Of a stretch of DNA of 40,746 nt, positions 16,385 to 25,306 are shown one piece after another. Every line of letters begins with the position of its first letter. The stretch's first letter is position 1. The DNA lies in assembly GCA_031553775.1 (NCBI GenBank), contig JAVBLA010000058.1, forward strand, positions 1 through 40,746, in the 5' to 3' direction. This DNA comes from JAISFI01 sp031553775. Lineage in GTDB: Bacteria; Bacteroidota; Bacteroidia; Bacteroidales; Azobacteroidaceae. The position numbers and the translations under genes were made by a program. Below the pieces are notes generated by a model. That model was not told the DNA's origin, made no database searches, and saw only the letters and a list, made by a program, of their open reading frames with translations.

Positions 16385-16404
16385 CAAAAATAAAGGCAAA
16401 AATA
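16385..16404 (-). promoter_or_regulatory. Two -7 boxes in tandem before tsaC
   Basis: The reverse complements of 16385-16392 and 16397-16404 both read TATTTTTG. The distal one gives a transcript start near 16390, fitting the ATG at 16376. Confidence 0.6.
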
Positions 16405-16427
16405 CGCAATCTTTTTAAAATTCTAAG

Positions 16428-16435
16428 TATATTCG
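16428..16435 (+). promoter_or_regulatory. Weak -7 box before the MscS gene
   Basis: TATATTCG differs from TAnnTTTG at one position. It lies 25 bases before the start codon in a divergent promoter region of only about 80 bp. Confidence 0.4.
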
Positions 16436-16459
16436 CAATCAAGTATAAAAAACAATAAC

Positions 16460-18139
16460 ATGAAAATTTCCTCAGTGACCAGATACCTGAGTCTGCCTTT
16501 TGTTATTTTATTGGTGTTTTCCTCCATAACAGTTTACGGACAAGTAAATACCACAGGTCAGGAACCAGAACCGGTCAGGATTGATTCTGTAAAAAAATCC
16601 ATACAAAAGGCACCAGTCGTACCATTCAACGACACCATCTTTTTTATTTATACCAAGTTAGGTCCTTATTATCCGAAAGAAAGAGCTTCCAATATCGAAC
16701 AGAAAATAAAAAAATTAAGCGATGATTTTTCTTTTCATCCAGACTCTCTGATGATCATTCCTGATGAAAATTCAACGGATATTGCCTTCCGGGAAACCAT
16801 CATTATGACGATTACGGCAGCCGATGTCAGACATTTCAATCAGACACAGGAGAAAATTGCCCGGGACTACCGGGATGCAATAGTAGAATCCATCAAACAA
16901 CACCGCAAAGAATCAAGTCTTTCCACTCTGCTGATGCAGATAGGATTGGTCATGTTGATTATTGTTATTTTTTATTTCTCGGTCAAATATATTAACCGGT
17001 TTTTCCGGTTTGTAACCCGGAAAATTACAGGATTGAAAGGTACCCGCATCAAAGGGATCAATATCAAATCGTACAACATATTGGATGAGGAAAAGTCTAC
17101 AAAGTTCCTGGTATTCATTACAAAAATCATCAAATACATCTGTCTGATTTTGTTGTTTTACCTATCATTGCCGTTGATTTTCAGCATCTTTCCAGCCACG
17201 CAAGACTTAGCAGAAAAACTGTTTGGTTATGTTGTCAATCCTTTAATCAAAATATTCAAAAAGCTCATCCATTATATTCCTGACCTGATCAGCATTATCG
17301 TGATCGTTCTTGTATTCCGCTATCTGATCAAAGGCATTTATTATTTTGCTGGAGAAATAGAGAAAGGGAAATTAGTCATCAAAGGCTTTTATCAGGATTG
17401 GGCAATGCCTACTTTCACTATCATCAAGGTCCTGCTCTACGCTTTCATGTTCATTATCATTTTTCCATACCTGCCGGGATCGAATTCCAAAGTATTCCAG
17501 GGTGTATCCGTTTTTATCGGAGTTATTTTCTCTTTAGGCTCCACATCTGTTATCAGCAATATCGTTGCCGGCCTGGTACTTACTTATATGCGTCCGTTTA
17601 AAGAAGGAGACCATATCCGGATCGGCGAAATAATGGGTACTGTGATGGAAAAAACACCATTTGTTACAAGAGTCAGGACTCATAAAAACGAGGAGATTAC
17701 AATTCCGAACTCGAATGTATTATCCGCCCACACGGTCAATTACACAACATCTTCAAAGAGCGAAGGGTTGATTATACATACCTCCGTTACCATCGGTTAC
17801 GACGTTCCCTGGAGAAAAGTGCACGAATTATTGGTCGAAGCCGCCCAGAGGACTCCACATCTGATGAAAACTTCACAACCATACGTATTACAGACTGCCC
17901 TGAACGATTTCTATGTGGAATATCAGATCAATGCCTATACTCGGGAAGATATTTTCATGGCTGAGATTTATTCAGAACTACACCAAAATATCCAGGATAC
18001 CTTCAATGAAGCCGGCGTGGAAATCATGTCTCCGCACTACCGGGCACAGCGTGACGGGAACCAGACTACTATTCCGGAAAATTATCTACCAGAAGATTAT
18101 ACGGCTCCTCCATTCCGGGTAAAAAACACGGAGAGCTAA
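16460..18139 (+). CDS. Mechanosensitive channel of the MscS family
   Basis: A 559-residue inner-membrane channel expected to open under hypo-osmotic stress. It has a signal-like N-terminus (about 1-28), a periplasmic segment (about 30-155), several membrane helices (from about 155), and the MscS pore helix and beta domain: IFSLGSTSVISNIVAGLVL, then RPFKEGDHIRIGEIMGTV and ITIPNSNVLSAHTVNYT. The C-terminal alpha/beta domain ends near residue 540. It is longer than E. coli MscS (286 residues) because of the N-terminal extension. It stands alone on the plus strand, divergent from tsaC. Confidence 0.92.
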   Translation: MKISSVTRYLSLPFVILLVFSSITVYGQVNTTGQEPEPVRIDSVKKSIQKAPVVPFNDTIFFIYTKLGPYYPKERASNIEQKIKKLSDDFSFHPDSLMIIPDENSTDIAFRETIIMTITAADVRHFNQTQEKIARDYRDAIVESIKQHRKESSLSTLLMQIGLVMLIIVIFYFSVKYINRFFRFVTRKITGLKGTRIKGINIKSYNILDEEKSTKFLVFITKIIKYICLILLFYLSLPLIFSIFPATQDLAEKLFGYVVNPLIKIFKKLIHYIPDLISIIVIVLVFRYLIKGIYYFAGEIEKGKLVIKGFYQDWAMPTFTIIKVLLYAFMFIIIFPYLPGSNSKVFQGVSVFIGVIFSLGSTSVISNIVAGLVLTYMRPFKEGDHIRIGEIMGTVMEKTPFVTRVRTHKNEEITIPNSNVLSAHTVNYTTSSKSEGLIIHTSVTIGYDVPWRKVHELLVEAAQRTPHLMKTSQPYVLQTALNDFYVEYQINAYTREDIFMAEIYSELHQNIQDTFNEAGVEIMSPHYRAQRDGNQTTIPENYLPEDYTAPPFRVKNTES

Positions 18140-18160
18140 AAATTATTCCGGGCAAAATGT

Positions 18161-18168
18161 TATCTTTG
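18161..18168 (+). promoter_or_regulatory. -7 box of rmuC
   Basis: TATCTTTG matches the consensus and lies 25 bases before the rmuC start. Confidence 0.6.
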
Positions 18169-18193
18169 TGCTTTATCTTTATCCGCCCGTTAT

Positions 18194-19495
18194 ATGGAAA
18201 TTACACTATATATCATTATTGCACTGCTGATTGCCAACATCTTTGCCGTGCTGTTCACCCGTAAAAAACCCGACCACAAAGGATTAGAGGATCATTTCGA
18301 CCGGTTATCCAAAGAATTAAGCAGGATTGAAAGTTCCACTAAATACGAAATTTCCCTCAACCGGGAAGAAATCAACAAGTCGCTGAGGGAAAACCGGGAA
18401 GAAGTAGGAAACCAGATCGGACAACTGACCCGGTCGAATGAAGACAAAATCGAACGCCTGGTAGACAAGCAAAAAGAGCTGACTTCTTCCGTTGAGATCC
18501 GCTTCGACAAGATACGGGAAACCATAGAAGGCAAACTGCAGAAATTACAGGAAGACAATGCGAAGAAACTGGAAGAAATGCGGGTGGTAGTCGATGAAAA
18601 ACTACAATCTTCAGTAGAAAAACGTTTTAATGAATCTTTCAAAATGATCAGCGAACGTTTAGATCAGGTACACAAGGGATTAGGTGAAATGCAAAGCCTG
18701 GCATCCGGTGTGGGCGACCTGAAAAAAGTGCTGACCAATGTCAAAACACGTGGTACCCTGGGAGAAATCCAATTAGGCAATATTCTCGAACAAATTCTTT
18801 CACCGGAACAGTATGAAACCAATGCCGCTGTTAAACCCAACACCCAGGAAAGGGTGGAATATGCCGTCAGGCTTCCTTCAAAAAACACCGACGATTCGTT
18901 TGTTCTCCTGCCCATCGATTCCAAATTCCCGGTGGAAGATTACCAGCGCCTGGTAGACGCTTCGGAAAACATCACCAATATTTCTTCCGGTGAAATGGAA
19001 ACCATTGCCCGCCAGTTCGAAAACGCTGTCAAGAAGAATGCAAAAGACATCAGGGATAAATATATCAATCCTCCGGTAACCACCGATTTTGCAATCATGT
19101 TTGTCCCCACCGAGGGATTATATGCGGAAATACTCAGGCGGACTTCCCTGTTTGAAATCCTTCAACGGGAGTATAAAGTTACAGTAGTCGGCCCGTCTAA
19201 CCTGGTAGCCTTCCTCAGCAGTCTGCAAATGGGTTTCCGCACCTTAGCCATCGAAAAACGTTCGAGTGAAGTATGGGAAATCCTCGGAGCGGTTAAAACC
19301 GAGTTCGGCAATTTCGGAACAGTACTCGACAAAACCAAGAAAAAGCTGCAGGAAGCCACGAATGTAATTGACCAGGCCGGTATACGTTCCCGGGCTATCG
19401 AGCGGAAATTACGTACCGTACAGGAGCTACCGGCAAATGAAACCGTGCATATTCTCGGAGATGCATTTGTTCCGGAAGAAGATGAAAATGAATAA
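18194..19495 (+). CDS. rmuC: DNA recombination protein RmuC
   Basis: A 433-residue protein with an N-terminal membrane helix (about 2-20), a long charged coiled coil (about 30-170) and the RmuC nuclease-like domain (about 175-400). Recognisable stretches are TRGTLGEIQLGNILEQIL, LPIDSKFPVEDYQRL and TTDFAIMFVPTEGLYAEIL. RmuC limits DNA rearrangement at inverted repeats; its biochemical activity is incompletely known. It sits upstream of recJ and recQ, but a separate promoter and a roughly 190-bp gap separate it from them. Confidence 0.93.
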   Translation: MEITLYIIIALLIANIFAVLFTRKKPDHKGLEDHFDRLSKELSRIESSTKYEISLNREEINKSLRENREEVGNQIGQLTRSNEDKIERLVDKQKELTSSVEIRFDKIRETIEGKLQKLQEDNAKKLEEMRVVVDEKLQSSVEKRFNESFKMISERLDQVHKGLGEMQSLASGVGDLKKVLTNVKTRGTLGEIQLGNILEQILSPEQYETNAAVKPNTQERVEYAVRLPSKNTDDSFVLLPIDSKFPVEDYQRLVDASENITNISSGEMETIARQFENAVKKNAKDIRDKYINPPVTTDFAIMFVPTEGLYAEILRRTSLFEILQREYKVTVVGPSNLVAFLSSLQMGFRTLAIEKRSSEVWEILGAVKTEFGNFGTVLDKTKKKLQEATNVIDQAGIRSRAIERKLRTVQELPANETVHILGDAFVPEEDENE

Positions 19496-19550
19496 TATAG
19501 ATATCCATTTGATATTTTTAACGCCAGAACTTCTCCTGATCCATACTAAA

Positions 19551-19578
19551 TAAAAAAAAATCCGTATCTTTACGGATT
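19551..19578 (-). terminator. Orphan minus-strand terminator upstream of recJ
   Basis: AATCCGTA (19559-19566) pairs perfectly with TACGGATT (19571-19578) around TCTT. On the minus strand the hairpin is followed by nine T. No minus-strand gene precedes it, so it would stop antisense transcription coming from recJ. The plus strand of the same hairpin contains the weak -7 box of recJ. Confidence 0.65.
19565..19572 (+). promoter_or_regulatory. Weak -7 box before the recJ leader
   Basis: TATCTTTA differs from TAnnTTTG at the last base. If used, the leader is about 105 nt and includes the 27-codon ORF at 19602. Confidence 0.35.
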
Positions 19579-19601
19579 GAATACTCCGGAATTTTCCAGA
19601 T

Positions 19602-19685
19602 ATGAAAGGAATTTCCGTACATGATAAGCCTACGCATGCTGCTTATCTATCGAGAGCGATACAAAAGAAAAAACAATATATATAA
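19602..19685 (+). CDS. Small 27-codon ORF overlapping recJ
   Basis: The ORF encodes a basic 27-residue peptide beginning MKGISVHDKPTHAAYLSRAI and ending KKKQYI. Its stop TAA shares its last base with the recJ start (TAATG), which is the classic geometry for translational coupling. No strong Shine-Dalgarno sequence is visible. It may be a leader peptide controlling recJ translation or a small protein; I recognise no family. Conservation in relatives would decide whether it is real. Confidence 0.45.
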   Translation: MKGISVHDKPTHAAYLSRAIQKKKQYI

Positions 19686-21418
19686 TGATTAACAAATGGA
19701 ATTATCAACCCCCAACATCCGAACAAATACATAAAAGAGACGAACTGGTCGAAGAACTCAGACTGAGTCCGACTGTATGCCTTTTGTTGGTTCAAAGGGG
19801 AATTTCTTCTGTAGAAGAAGCTCAAAAGTTTTTACGTCCGAATCTGAATAACCTGCACGATCCATTCCTGATGCCTGATATGGCAAAGGCAATCGTCCGC
19901 TTGAACCGTGCCTTGGGGAATAAAGAAAGAATCCTGATTTATGGCGATTACGATGTTGACGGTACCACTGCCGTAGCACTGGTTTACAAGTTCCTGGAAC
20001 AAAATTCCTGGAGTCCGAACCTGGATTATTACATCCCTGACCGTTACGACGAAGGATATGGTGTTTCATACAAAGGGATCGATTACGCCGCTGAAACCGG
20101 CGTAAGTCTTATTATTGCCCTCGATTGCGGAATCAAAGCCGTAGAAAAAGTTGAATACGCCAAATCCAAAGGGATCGACTTTATTATCTGCGACCACCAC
20201 ATGCCCGACAAAATATTGCCCAATGCAGTGGCCGTACTCGATGCCAAAAGGGAAGACTCCGAATATCCCTACGAACATCTTTCCGGATGCGGGGTAGGTT
20301 TCAAATTCATGCAGGCATTCACTATCAGTAACAGTATTCCATTCTCCCGTCTCCGGCACCTGTTGGACCTGGTTGCCGTAAGTATCGCTTCCGATATTGT
20401 ACCTGTTACCGGAGAAAACCGGATCCTGGCTTATTCAGGGCTGAATCAGTTGAATTATAGTCCGAGTAACGGGATCAAAGGGATTATCGATGTCTGCGGA
20501 CTGACGGGAAAAGAGATTACAATGAGCGACATTGTCTTCAAAATCGGGCCACGGATCAATGCATCCGGACGGATGATGAAAGGCCGGGAATCCGTAGAGC
20601 TTCTCCTCTCCAGGGATATGGATTTTGCAAAAGAAAAAAGCGAAAATATCGATCAATATAATGACGACCGGAGGGAATTAGATAAAAAAATTACCGAAGA
20701 AGCCAATTCTATCCTGGAAAATTGCGAACATACAGAGAGTCGGAAAACCATCACCATCTTCAATAAAGAATGGCACAAAGGGGTTATAGGGATAGTTGCT
20801 TCCAGGCTGACGGAAAAATACTACAAGCCAGCCATTGTCATGACACTTTCCAACGGAATGATTACCGGATCGGCCAGGTCTGTCACAAACTTCGACATCT
20901 ATAAGGCCATCGAATCCTGTAAAGATATTCTGGAAAACTTCGGCGGACATACTTATGCTGCGGGACTTACCGTTAAACAGGAAAACCTGGCGGAATTCGA
21001 AAGACGGATCGAGGCTTTTGCCGAAGAAAACATGGAAGTGGAACAATTGATTCCAACCGTCGATGTCGATATGGAATTAGCCTTCAGCCAGATCAACCAG
21101 AAACTGGTTAACGAAATGAAATCGCTGAATCCTTACGGCCCGGGAAACCAGAAACCGGTATTCTTTACCCGGGGAGTCCGGAATGCAGGAACCAGCAAAA
21201 TGGTGGGAAAAAGTCTGGAACATATCAAATTGGATATCATCGACAATTCTATCCGAAATTCCATGTCAGCCATTGCTTTCAATATGCAACGTTTCGGTGA
21301 ATATGTTTTATCGGGAGAACCCTTCGATATCTGTTACACCATTGAAGAAAATACTTACAATGGAAATACAAGCATCCAATTACTGATCAAAGATATTCAA
21401 CTGCCTCTGGCAGAATAA
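19685..21418 (+). CDS. recJ: Single-stranded-DNA-specific exonuclease RecJ
   Basis: A 577-residue 5'-3' ssDNA exonuclease acting in mismatch repair and recombination. The DHH domain shows D88/D90/D92 (IYGDYDVDG), DCGIKA and the name motif D170-H171-H172 (ICDHHMPD). GPRINASGRM and the DHHA1 motif GGHTYAAGLTV follow, then a C-terminal OB-fold-like region with PYGPGNQKPVF. Metal-binding residues are all present and the length is typical. The ATG at 19685 overlaps the stop of a small upstream ORF. recQ follows after 32 bases in the same direction, so the two are probably cotranscribed. Confidence 0.96.
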   Translation: MINKWNYQPPTSEQIHKRDELVEELRLSPTVCLLLVQRGISSVEEAQKFLRPNLNNLHDPFLMPDMAKAIVRLNRALGNKERILIYGDYDVDGTTAVALVYKFLEQNSWSPNLDYYIPDRYDEGYGVSYKGIDYAAETGVSLIIALDCGIKAVEKVEYAKSKGIDFIICDHHMPDKILPNAVAVLDAKREDSEYPYEHLSGCGVGFKFMQAFTISNSIPFSRLRHLLDLVAVSIASDIVPVTGENRILAYSGLNQLNYSPSNGIKGIIDVCGLTGKEITMSDIVFKIGPRINASGRMMKGRESVELLLSRDMDFAKEKSENIDQYNDDRRELDKKITEEANSILENCEHTESRKTITIFNKEWHKGVIGIVASRLTEKYYKPAIVMTLSNGMITGSARSVTNFDIYKAIESCKDILENFGGHTYAAGLTVKQENLAEFERRIEAFAEENMEVEQLIPTVDVDMELAFSQINQKLVNEMKSLNPYGPGNQKPVFFTRGVRNAGTSKMVGKSLEHIKLDIIDNSIRNSMSAIAFNMQRFGEYVLSGEPFDICYTIEENTYNGNTSIQLLIKDIQLPLAE

Positions 21419-21450
21419 AACCGACCTGACCATTTTCCGGGATTACCCAT

Positions 21451-23379
21451 ATGAGCGTTTTTCATGACATATTGAAACAATACTGGGGATACGACCATTT
21501 CCGCCCACTCCAGGAAGATATTATCACCTCTGTCAGCGAAGGAAGAGACACCCTTGGCCTGATGCCCACAGGCGGAGGCAAATCCATCACATTCCAGGTA
21601 CCGGCCCTTGCCCGGGAAGGTATCTGTATCGTTATCACCCCCCTTATCGCTTTGATGAAAGACCAGGTAGACAATCTGAAAAAGTTGGGAATCAAAGCGG
21701 CAGCTGTTTACTCAGGGATGTCCAGGCAGGAAATTATCATCACCCTGGAAAATTGTATCTTCGGCGACTACAAATTTCTGTATATTTCTCCGGAACGGAT
21801 CTGGACAGAACTGTTTCAAAGTAAACTAAAGCATCTGAACGTTTCCCTGCTGGTGGTAGATGAATCTCATTGTATATCACAATGGGGTTACGATTTCCGG
21901 CCTTCCTATATCCGTATTGCAGAAATCAGGGAACAAATGCCTGAGACACCTATCCTGGCCCTGACAGCAACCGCAACACCGGCAGTAATCGAAGATATTC
22001 AGGAAAAACTACAATTCCGGAGCAAAAATGTATTCAGGAAGAGCTTTGAAAGAAAGAACCTGGTTTATGTGGTGCGGCAAAGTGAAGATAAAATCTACGA
22101 AATGAAAAATATCCTGGACAAAGTTCCGGGAACAGCCTTAGTGTATGTCCGCAACCGCCGGAGGACCAAAGAACTGGCCACAGAACTTTCCAGCCATGGT
22201 ATCGATGCCGATTTTTTCCATGCAGGTTTGAATCCTGAAGAAAAAATCAGGAAACAAAATGACTGGAAATCAGACAAATGCCGTGTAATGGTCTGCACCA
22301 ATGCCTTCGGAATGGGAATCGACAAGCCTGATGTAAGGGTCGTTATTCACTACGACATGCCAAGCTCTGCTGAAGAATATTACCAGGAAGCCGGAAGAGC
22401 CGGGAGAGATGAGCTAAAATCGTATGCTATTGCCCTTTATTCCAATATCGATAAGGCTAAACTGAAAAAACGCATCAGCGACGAGTTTCCCGGTAAAGAA
22501 TTCATCAAAGACATATACGAAAAACTTTCTTATTTTTTTCAGGTGGCCGCCGGATCCGGTTTTCAGAATACCTATGATTTCAGTATAGAAGATTTTTGCA
22601 CGACTTTCAGGTATAACATCACGCAGGCGCACAATGCCTTGAAAATATTGGAACTATCAGGATATATCGAATATACGGAGGAAGTGGAAAACCGTTCCCG
22701 CCTGATGTTTCTGACCCAACGGGACGATTTGTACAAACTCGCTTCTTTCAACCGGCAAACGGAAGAGTTGATACAAACTGTTCTTCGTTCGTATACCGGG
22801 CTTTTTTCGGAATATGCCTATATCAACGAAACCACGTTGGCAGGAAGAACGGGTATATCGGCCAAGGAAGTTTATGAAGCCCTGAAAATGCTCTCATCCC
22901 TGAACATCGTGCATTATATTCCGGCAAAAAAATTGCCTTCCATCACCTATGCACAAAGCAGGGAAGAACTCAAATACCTCCAGATCCCTCCTTCCGTTTA
23001 CGAAGAACGCAAAAAACGGCTTTCAGAACGTATCGAGGGGATTATCCGTTATGGCAGCAGCCAGAATCATTGCCGCAGCCGCATGCTTCTGGAATATTTC
23101 GGAGAACAGGATTCGCACGATTGCGGTCAGTGCGATGTGTGCCTGGAAAAGAAAAAGAAGGGACTGAATAACGGAACTTACGTACAAATTTCCACCCGGA
23201 TATTACAAATTCTGGAAACTTCGGAACACAACGCTAAAGAATTAATTGCCACATTGGATTTTCCGGAAGAACACACCATGGAAGTGATCCGGAATATGGC
23301 AGATAAAGGAGAGATCCATATCGATGGATTCAGGATAAAAAAGCCCGGTTCATCGCTCGCTGATCATCCCGTTCCTTGA
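21451..23379 (+). CDS. recQ: ATP-dependent DNA helicase RecQ (HRDC-less form)
   Basis: A 642-residue 3'-5' helicase for recombination and fork repair. Walker A is MPTGGGKS (38-45) and motif II is DESH (137-140) where many RecQ proteins have DEAH. LTATATP and FGMGIDKPDVR...QEAGRAGRD motifs follow. The zinc cluster of the RQC domain is NHC...C-x2-C-x2-C (ending DCGQCDVC), followed by a winged-helix-like end. No HRDC domain is recognisable. It is probably in one transcript with recJ. Its last 50 bases overlap the convergent smpB coding sequence. Confidence 0.93.
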   Translation: MSVFHDILKQYWGYDHFRPLQEDIITSVSEGRDTLGLMPTGGGKSITFQVPALAREGICIVITPLIALMKDQVDNLKKLGIKAAAVYSGMSRQEIIITLENCIFGDYKFLYISPERIWTELFQSKLKHLNVSLLVVDESHCISQWGYDFRPSYIRIAEIREQMPETPILALTATATPAVIEDIQEKLQFRSKNVFRKSFERKNLVYVVRQSEDKIYEMKNILDKVPGTALVYVRNRRRTKELATELSSHGIDADFFHAGLNPEEKIRKQNDWKSDKCRVMVCTNAFGMGIDKPDVRVVIHYDMPSSAEEYYQEAGRAGRDELKSYAIALYSNIDKAKLKKRISDEFPGKEFIKDIYEKLSYFFQVAAGSGFQNTYDFSIEDFCTTFRYNITQAHNALKILELSGYIEYTEEVENRSRLMFLTQRDDLYKLASFNRQTEELIQTVLRSYTGLFSEYAYINETTLAGRTGISAKEVYEALKMLSSLNIVHYIPAKKLPSITYAQSREELKYLQIPPSVYEERKKRLSERIEGIIRYGSSQNHCRSRMLLEYFGEQDSHDCGQCDVCLEKKKKGLNNGTYVQISTRILQILETSEHNAKELIATLDFPEEHTMEVIRNMADKGEIHIDGFRIKKPGSSLADHPVP

Positions 23380-23785
23380 TAGATTGTCTCTTGTCGTATG
23401 TTTTCTTCCCCTTGGCTACCGCAATGACCAGCTTCGCCAGTCCTTTTTCATTGAGAAACAAACGGACAGGAACAATCGTAAAACCCGTATCTTTTGATAA
23501 ACGGTTGATTTTATTGATTTCTTTCCGGTTCAGAAGCAATTTCCTGTCCCTGCGGGAATCATGGTTATTATAGGTGCCATAAAAATATTCTGCAATGTAC
23601 ATGTTTTTCACCCACACTTCATTATTGATAACAGTGCAATAAGTATCCGTCAAACCGGCTTTTCCCTGGCGGATAGATTTAATTTCCGTTCCGGTCAGGA
23701 CGATGCCGGCATCAAAAGTTTCGATCAGCTCATAATCGAAGGTCGCCCGCTTATTTTTAATATTGACAGAATTACTTTGTTGCAT
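23330..23785 (-). CDS. smpB: SsrA-binding protein SmpB
   Basis: A 151-residue partner of tmRNA in trans-translation, delivering tmRNA to stalled ribosomes. Typical stretches are NKRATFDYELIETFDAGIVLTGTEIKS, GLTDTYC, YGTYNNHDSRRDRKLLL and the basic tail KGKKTYDKRQSIKERD. The 5' end overlaps the preceding Yip1-like gene by 14 bases and the 3' end overlaps recQ by 50 bases on the opposite strand. No tmRNA gene was seen in the window. Confidence 0.96.
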   Translation of the reverse strand: MQQSNSVNIKNKRATFDYELIETFDAGIVLTGTEIKSIRQGKAGLTDTYCTVINNEVWVKNMYIAEYFYGTYNNHDSRRDRKLLLNRKEINKINRLSKDTGFTIVPVRLFLNEKGLAKLVIAVAKGKKTYDKRQSIKERDDQRAMNRAFLS

Positions 23786-24338
23786 GGACAGGTGCTATAA
23801 GCATAAATTCGTTAATGATCAGACTGATCAGATAGGGAACAAAAATAATAACGGAAGCAATGGCTGTAAATTTCACCTGGTCTTCTTCTCGTATACGCAT
23901 AAAAGGAATGGCTCCTTCCCAGATCAGGTAAACCGTATACGGCAAAAATAAATAGATGAGTCCGAACCCGTTAAACAGCGAAACCGCCATAGAAACCACA
24001 TATATCAACGAAGATGCATAAGCAGTGAAATGTTGGCAGCGCTTCGCAGGCACCTGGTCGAACATCCGGAGCATCACTTCTTTCAGCAGGAACGATGCCA
24101 GGTAGAATCCGGCAAAAAAGGAAACAAATTCCCGGATAGAAGCTTTCAGCGCAGGTTCAATCGACTTTTCCGCGATAAAAATACCAAGGAATGCCGACAA
24201 AGTAAGCATTCCGAAAATCGGATACAAATAATTGGAAAGGAATTTATCGTTTCCCATATCTTCATCAGCCAGCGAGAACCAAGTTCTCGCCGGTTGTGTG
24301 ATAAACTGGAATATGCGTAAAAATATTTTCTTAAACAT
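23772..24338 (-). CDS. Yip1-like integral membrane protein
   Basis: A 188-residue protein with about five predicted membrane helices, starting MFKKIFLRIFQFITQPARTW, the usual opening of Bacteroidota Yip1-domain proteins. Function is unknown; Yip1 proteins in eukaryotes act in membrane trafficking but no such role is implied here. The longer frame to 24479 crosses a -7 box at 24359-24366, so the ATG at 24338 is chosen. It overlaps smpB by 14 bases and is probably cotranscribed with it. Confidence 0.72.
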   Translation of the reverse strand: MFKKIFLRIFQFITQPARTWFSLADEDMGNDKFLSNYLYPIFGMLTLSAFLGIFIAEKSIEPALKASIREFVSFFAGFYLASFLLKEVMLRMFDQVPAKRCQHFTAYASSLIYVVSMAVSLFNGFGLIYLFLPYTVYLIWEGAIPFMRIREEDQVKFTAIASVIIFVPYLISLIINEFMLIAPVHATK

Positions 24339-24358
24339 TTGCGAACAGATTACGGGTG

Positions 24359-24366
24359 CAAATGTA
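24359..24366 (-). promoter_or_regulatory. -7 box of the Yip1-like/smpB operon
   Basis: The reverse complement reads TACATTTG, a full consensus match, 21 bases before the ATG at 24338. Confidence 0.6.
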
Positions 24367-24397
24367 CGGATAAGTAACGGATTTTCCCGATGAACGG

Positions 24398-25132
24398 TTA
24401 AAGTTTCATCTGGAAAGAGGCCATTTTTTTGAATGTATAGGCCTTTTCTCCTTCCGTAGTAGTAACCCCAGTACAGCATTTCAAATCGACCGTGTACGTT
24501 TTGTCGGCGACAAATCTCGACATAAAGTCTGTGAGATCTACAGCATAATACTCATAATTTTCCACTTCGTCCGATGCTTTGGAAGCATCAAAAGAAATAT
24601 ACAGGGCCGGATTTACAGATGCCGTACCTAACGTGGATTCGTCAAAGACTACCTTGTAATTACTGCCTTGTTCCCCTTTCTGAGTAAATACCAAAAATAT
24701 GGTTTTACCCACAAAGGCTGGCCCGGAAGGAGTACCGTAGACACCCGCTCCATATATTTTGTCTTCATAACCTTCTACAATCGTATCCCCTTTTACTACG
24801 CTGCTGCTCGGAACCTTTTCGTAGCCGGACATATTGGAAATAGTGTAATAATCAGGCTGAGGCTGGTTGTTGTAATCAATTTTAAAATTGGCCAGCAAGC
24901 ATTGACCTACAGGAAACTTTCCATCCAGCATCGGGGCATACAACTGCATAGAAGTATAAGCACCCGTAGTTGTAAACCGGGTACCAACCATTGCCGGCTG
25001 AGTTTCGCTAACAATCAAAGGTTCTCCTGAAAAGGTCTGGGAATTCTCTCCTTCATCATCCAAACATCCGGACAGAATAAATAAACTGATTACCGGAAGA
25101 ATAAACAATAATTTCTTCATCATTATTTTCAT
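24398..25132 (-). CDS. NigD-like lipoprotein
   Basis: A 244-residue lipoprotein: a signal peptide with lipobox FILSGC (Cys23) followed by an acidic linker (LDDEGENSQT) and a beta-rich body. The general build matches NigD-like proteins of Bacteroidales, first noted near bacteriocin-type loci; the function is not established. Acidic residues right after the lipid-bearing cysteine resemble the Bacteroidota lipoprotein export signal for the cell surface. ATGs at 25123 and 25120 are also possible. The promoter at 25163-25194 excludes the longer frame to 25231. Confidence 0.65.
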   Translation of the reverse strand: MKIMMKKLLFILPVISLFILSGCLDDEGENSQTFSGEPLIVSETQPAMVGTRFTTTGAYTSMQLYAPMLDGKFPVGQCLLANFKIDYNNQPQPDYYTISNMSGYEKVPSSSVVKGDTIVEGYEDKIYGAGVYGTPSGPAFVGKTIFLVFTQKGEQGSNYKVVFDESTLGTASVNPALYISFDASKASDEVENYEYYAVDLTDFMSRFVADKTYTVDLKCCTGVTTTEGEKAYTFKKMASFQMKL

Positions 25133-25162
25133 ACTTAACAATTTTAGATTAAAACCAAAAGA

Positions 25163-25194
25163 CAAAATTACAAAGAATCTTACCAAATACCAAA
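25163..25194 (-). promoter_or_regulatory. Promoter of the NigD-like gene
   Basis: On the minus strand TTTG (25191-25194), 20 bases, then TAATTTTG (25163-25170): a good match to both consensus elements. Confidence 0.78.
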
Positions 25195-25242
25195 CCGATA
25201 CCGGAGGATATTCCTCAGCGCAGAAAAACAAAAAAATATCTG

Positions 25243-25273
25243 TCTGGATATTCAGTAATTTTACCTACATTTG
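25243..25273 (+). promoter_or_regulatory. Promoter of the outer-membrane protein gene
   Basis: TCTG at 25243, 19 bases, then TACATTTG (25266-25273). The -7 box is a full match and the -33 element has one mismatch. Confidence 0.7.
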
Positions 25274-25306
25274 CAACGTTTTTTATATCCCTAAATTATT
25301 TAATTT

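Noticed and set aside
18194..23379. rmuC-recJ-recQ as a defence island
   Set aside because: All three are ordinary housekeeping repair genes with complete motifs; no defence-type partner genes are present.
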